Part shown: positions 5,080 to 5,137 of the stretch, in pieces
Layout: each line of letters starts with the position of its first letter
Numbering within the stretch: the first letter of the stretch is position 1
Assembly: GCA_046539045.1 (NCBI GenBank)
Contig: JBKHHU010000224.1
Location: 1 to 5,137 of the forward strand
Length of the DNA stretch: 5,137 bases
Reading direction: 5' to 3'
Source of the DNA: JBKHHU01 sp046539045
GTDB taxonomy: Bacteria > Planctomycetota > Phycisphaerae > SM23-33
Program-made: the position numbers and the translations under genes
Notes under the pieces: generated by a model
Databases searched by the model: none
What the model saw: the letters and a program-made list of their open reading frames with translations, nothing else
Told to the model about the DNA's origin: nothing

Positions 5080-5137
5080 TGCGTGTGCGACATAAATTGG
5101 GGGCGGTGTGTCAGGCGGCACGTTGGAGTTTCCAATA

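Noticed and set aside
4881..5135. 84-codon minus-strand frame
   Set aside because: It runs through the tRNA-Arg gene, its promoter and its terminator; the RNA gene explains the sequence.
1..5137. CRISPR array, insertion sequence ends or duplicated tRNA 3' end
   Set aside because: No regularly spaced direct repeats, no transposase with terminal inverted repeats, and no second copy of the tRNA 3' sequence were seen by eye on either strand.

Overview
This is a GC-rich bacterial stretch (about 60% G+C by eye). Shine-Dalgarno-like motifs, a TGATG gene overlap and a bacterial tRNA with an intrinsic terminator all indicate a bacterium. Nothing fixes the genus; the tRNA lacks an encoded CCA. The window reads as a decayed accessory (defence/mobile) region next to a tRNA-Arg gene, not as one intact system.

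Layout. (a) 1-531, minus strand: a central slice of a group II intron reverse transcriptase/maturase, with the GTPQGG and YADD motifs but both ends missing. Beyond it, at 1-129, lies unassigned sequence in another frame. (b) 577-1533, plus strand: the wreck of a restriction/defence operon. A promoter-like pair precedes an excisionase-type HTH gene broken by a frameshift and a nonsense codon. Next comes the N-terminal 125 codons of a BPTD_3080-type (type III Res-like) restriction endonuclease, joined by a deletion at about 1224-1233 to the last ~100 codons of an SMC/Rad50-like ATPase. (c) 1533-3611: the only clearly intact large gene, a 692-residue helicase with an N-terminal RelE/ParE-like domain and a complete set of UvrD/SF1A motifs. 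It starts inside the stop codon of the ATPase remnant. (d) 3612-3953: non-coding, with two AAAC-NN-GTTT palindromes and a promoter-like pair that has no obvious gene behind it. (e) 4019-4715, minus strand: two unrecognised small genes, a 56-residue basic protein and a charged helical protein with an unresolved start. (f) 4834-5062, minus strand: tRNA-Arg(TCG) with its promoter and a strong intrinsic terminator.

How the parts may relate. The HTH regulator, restriction endonuclease, ATPase and RelE-UvrD helicase probably belonged to one co-directional defence operon. The deletion removed most of the endonuclease, any genes between it and the ATPase, and the ATPase N-terminus. It left a chain of closely spaced stop and start codons (TAA at 1238, ATG at 1249, TGATG at 1531-1535) through which the helicase could still be transcribed and translated. 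The helicase is therefore an orphaned survivor and the most interesting object here. The tRNA is a plausible edge of the accessory region, but no integrase or duplicated tRNA 3' end is visible, so that remains inference.
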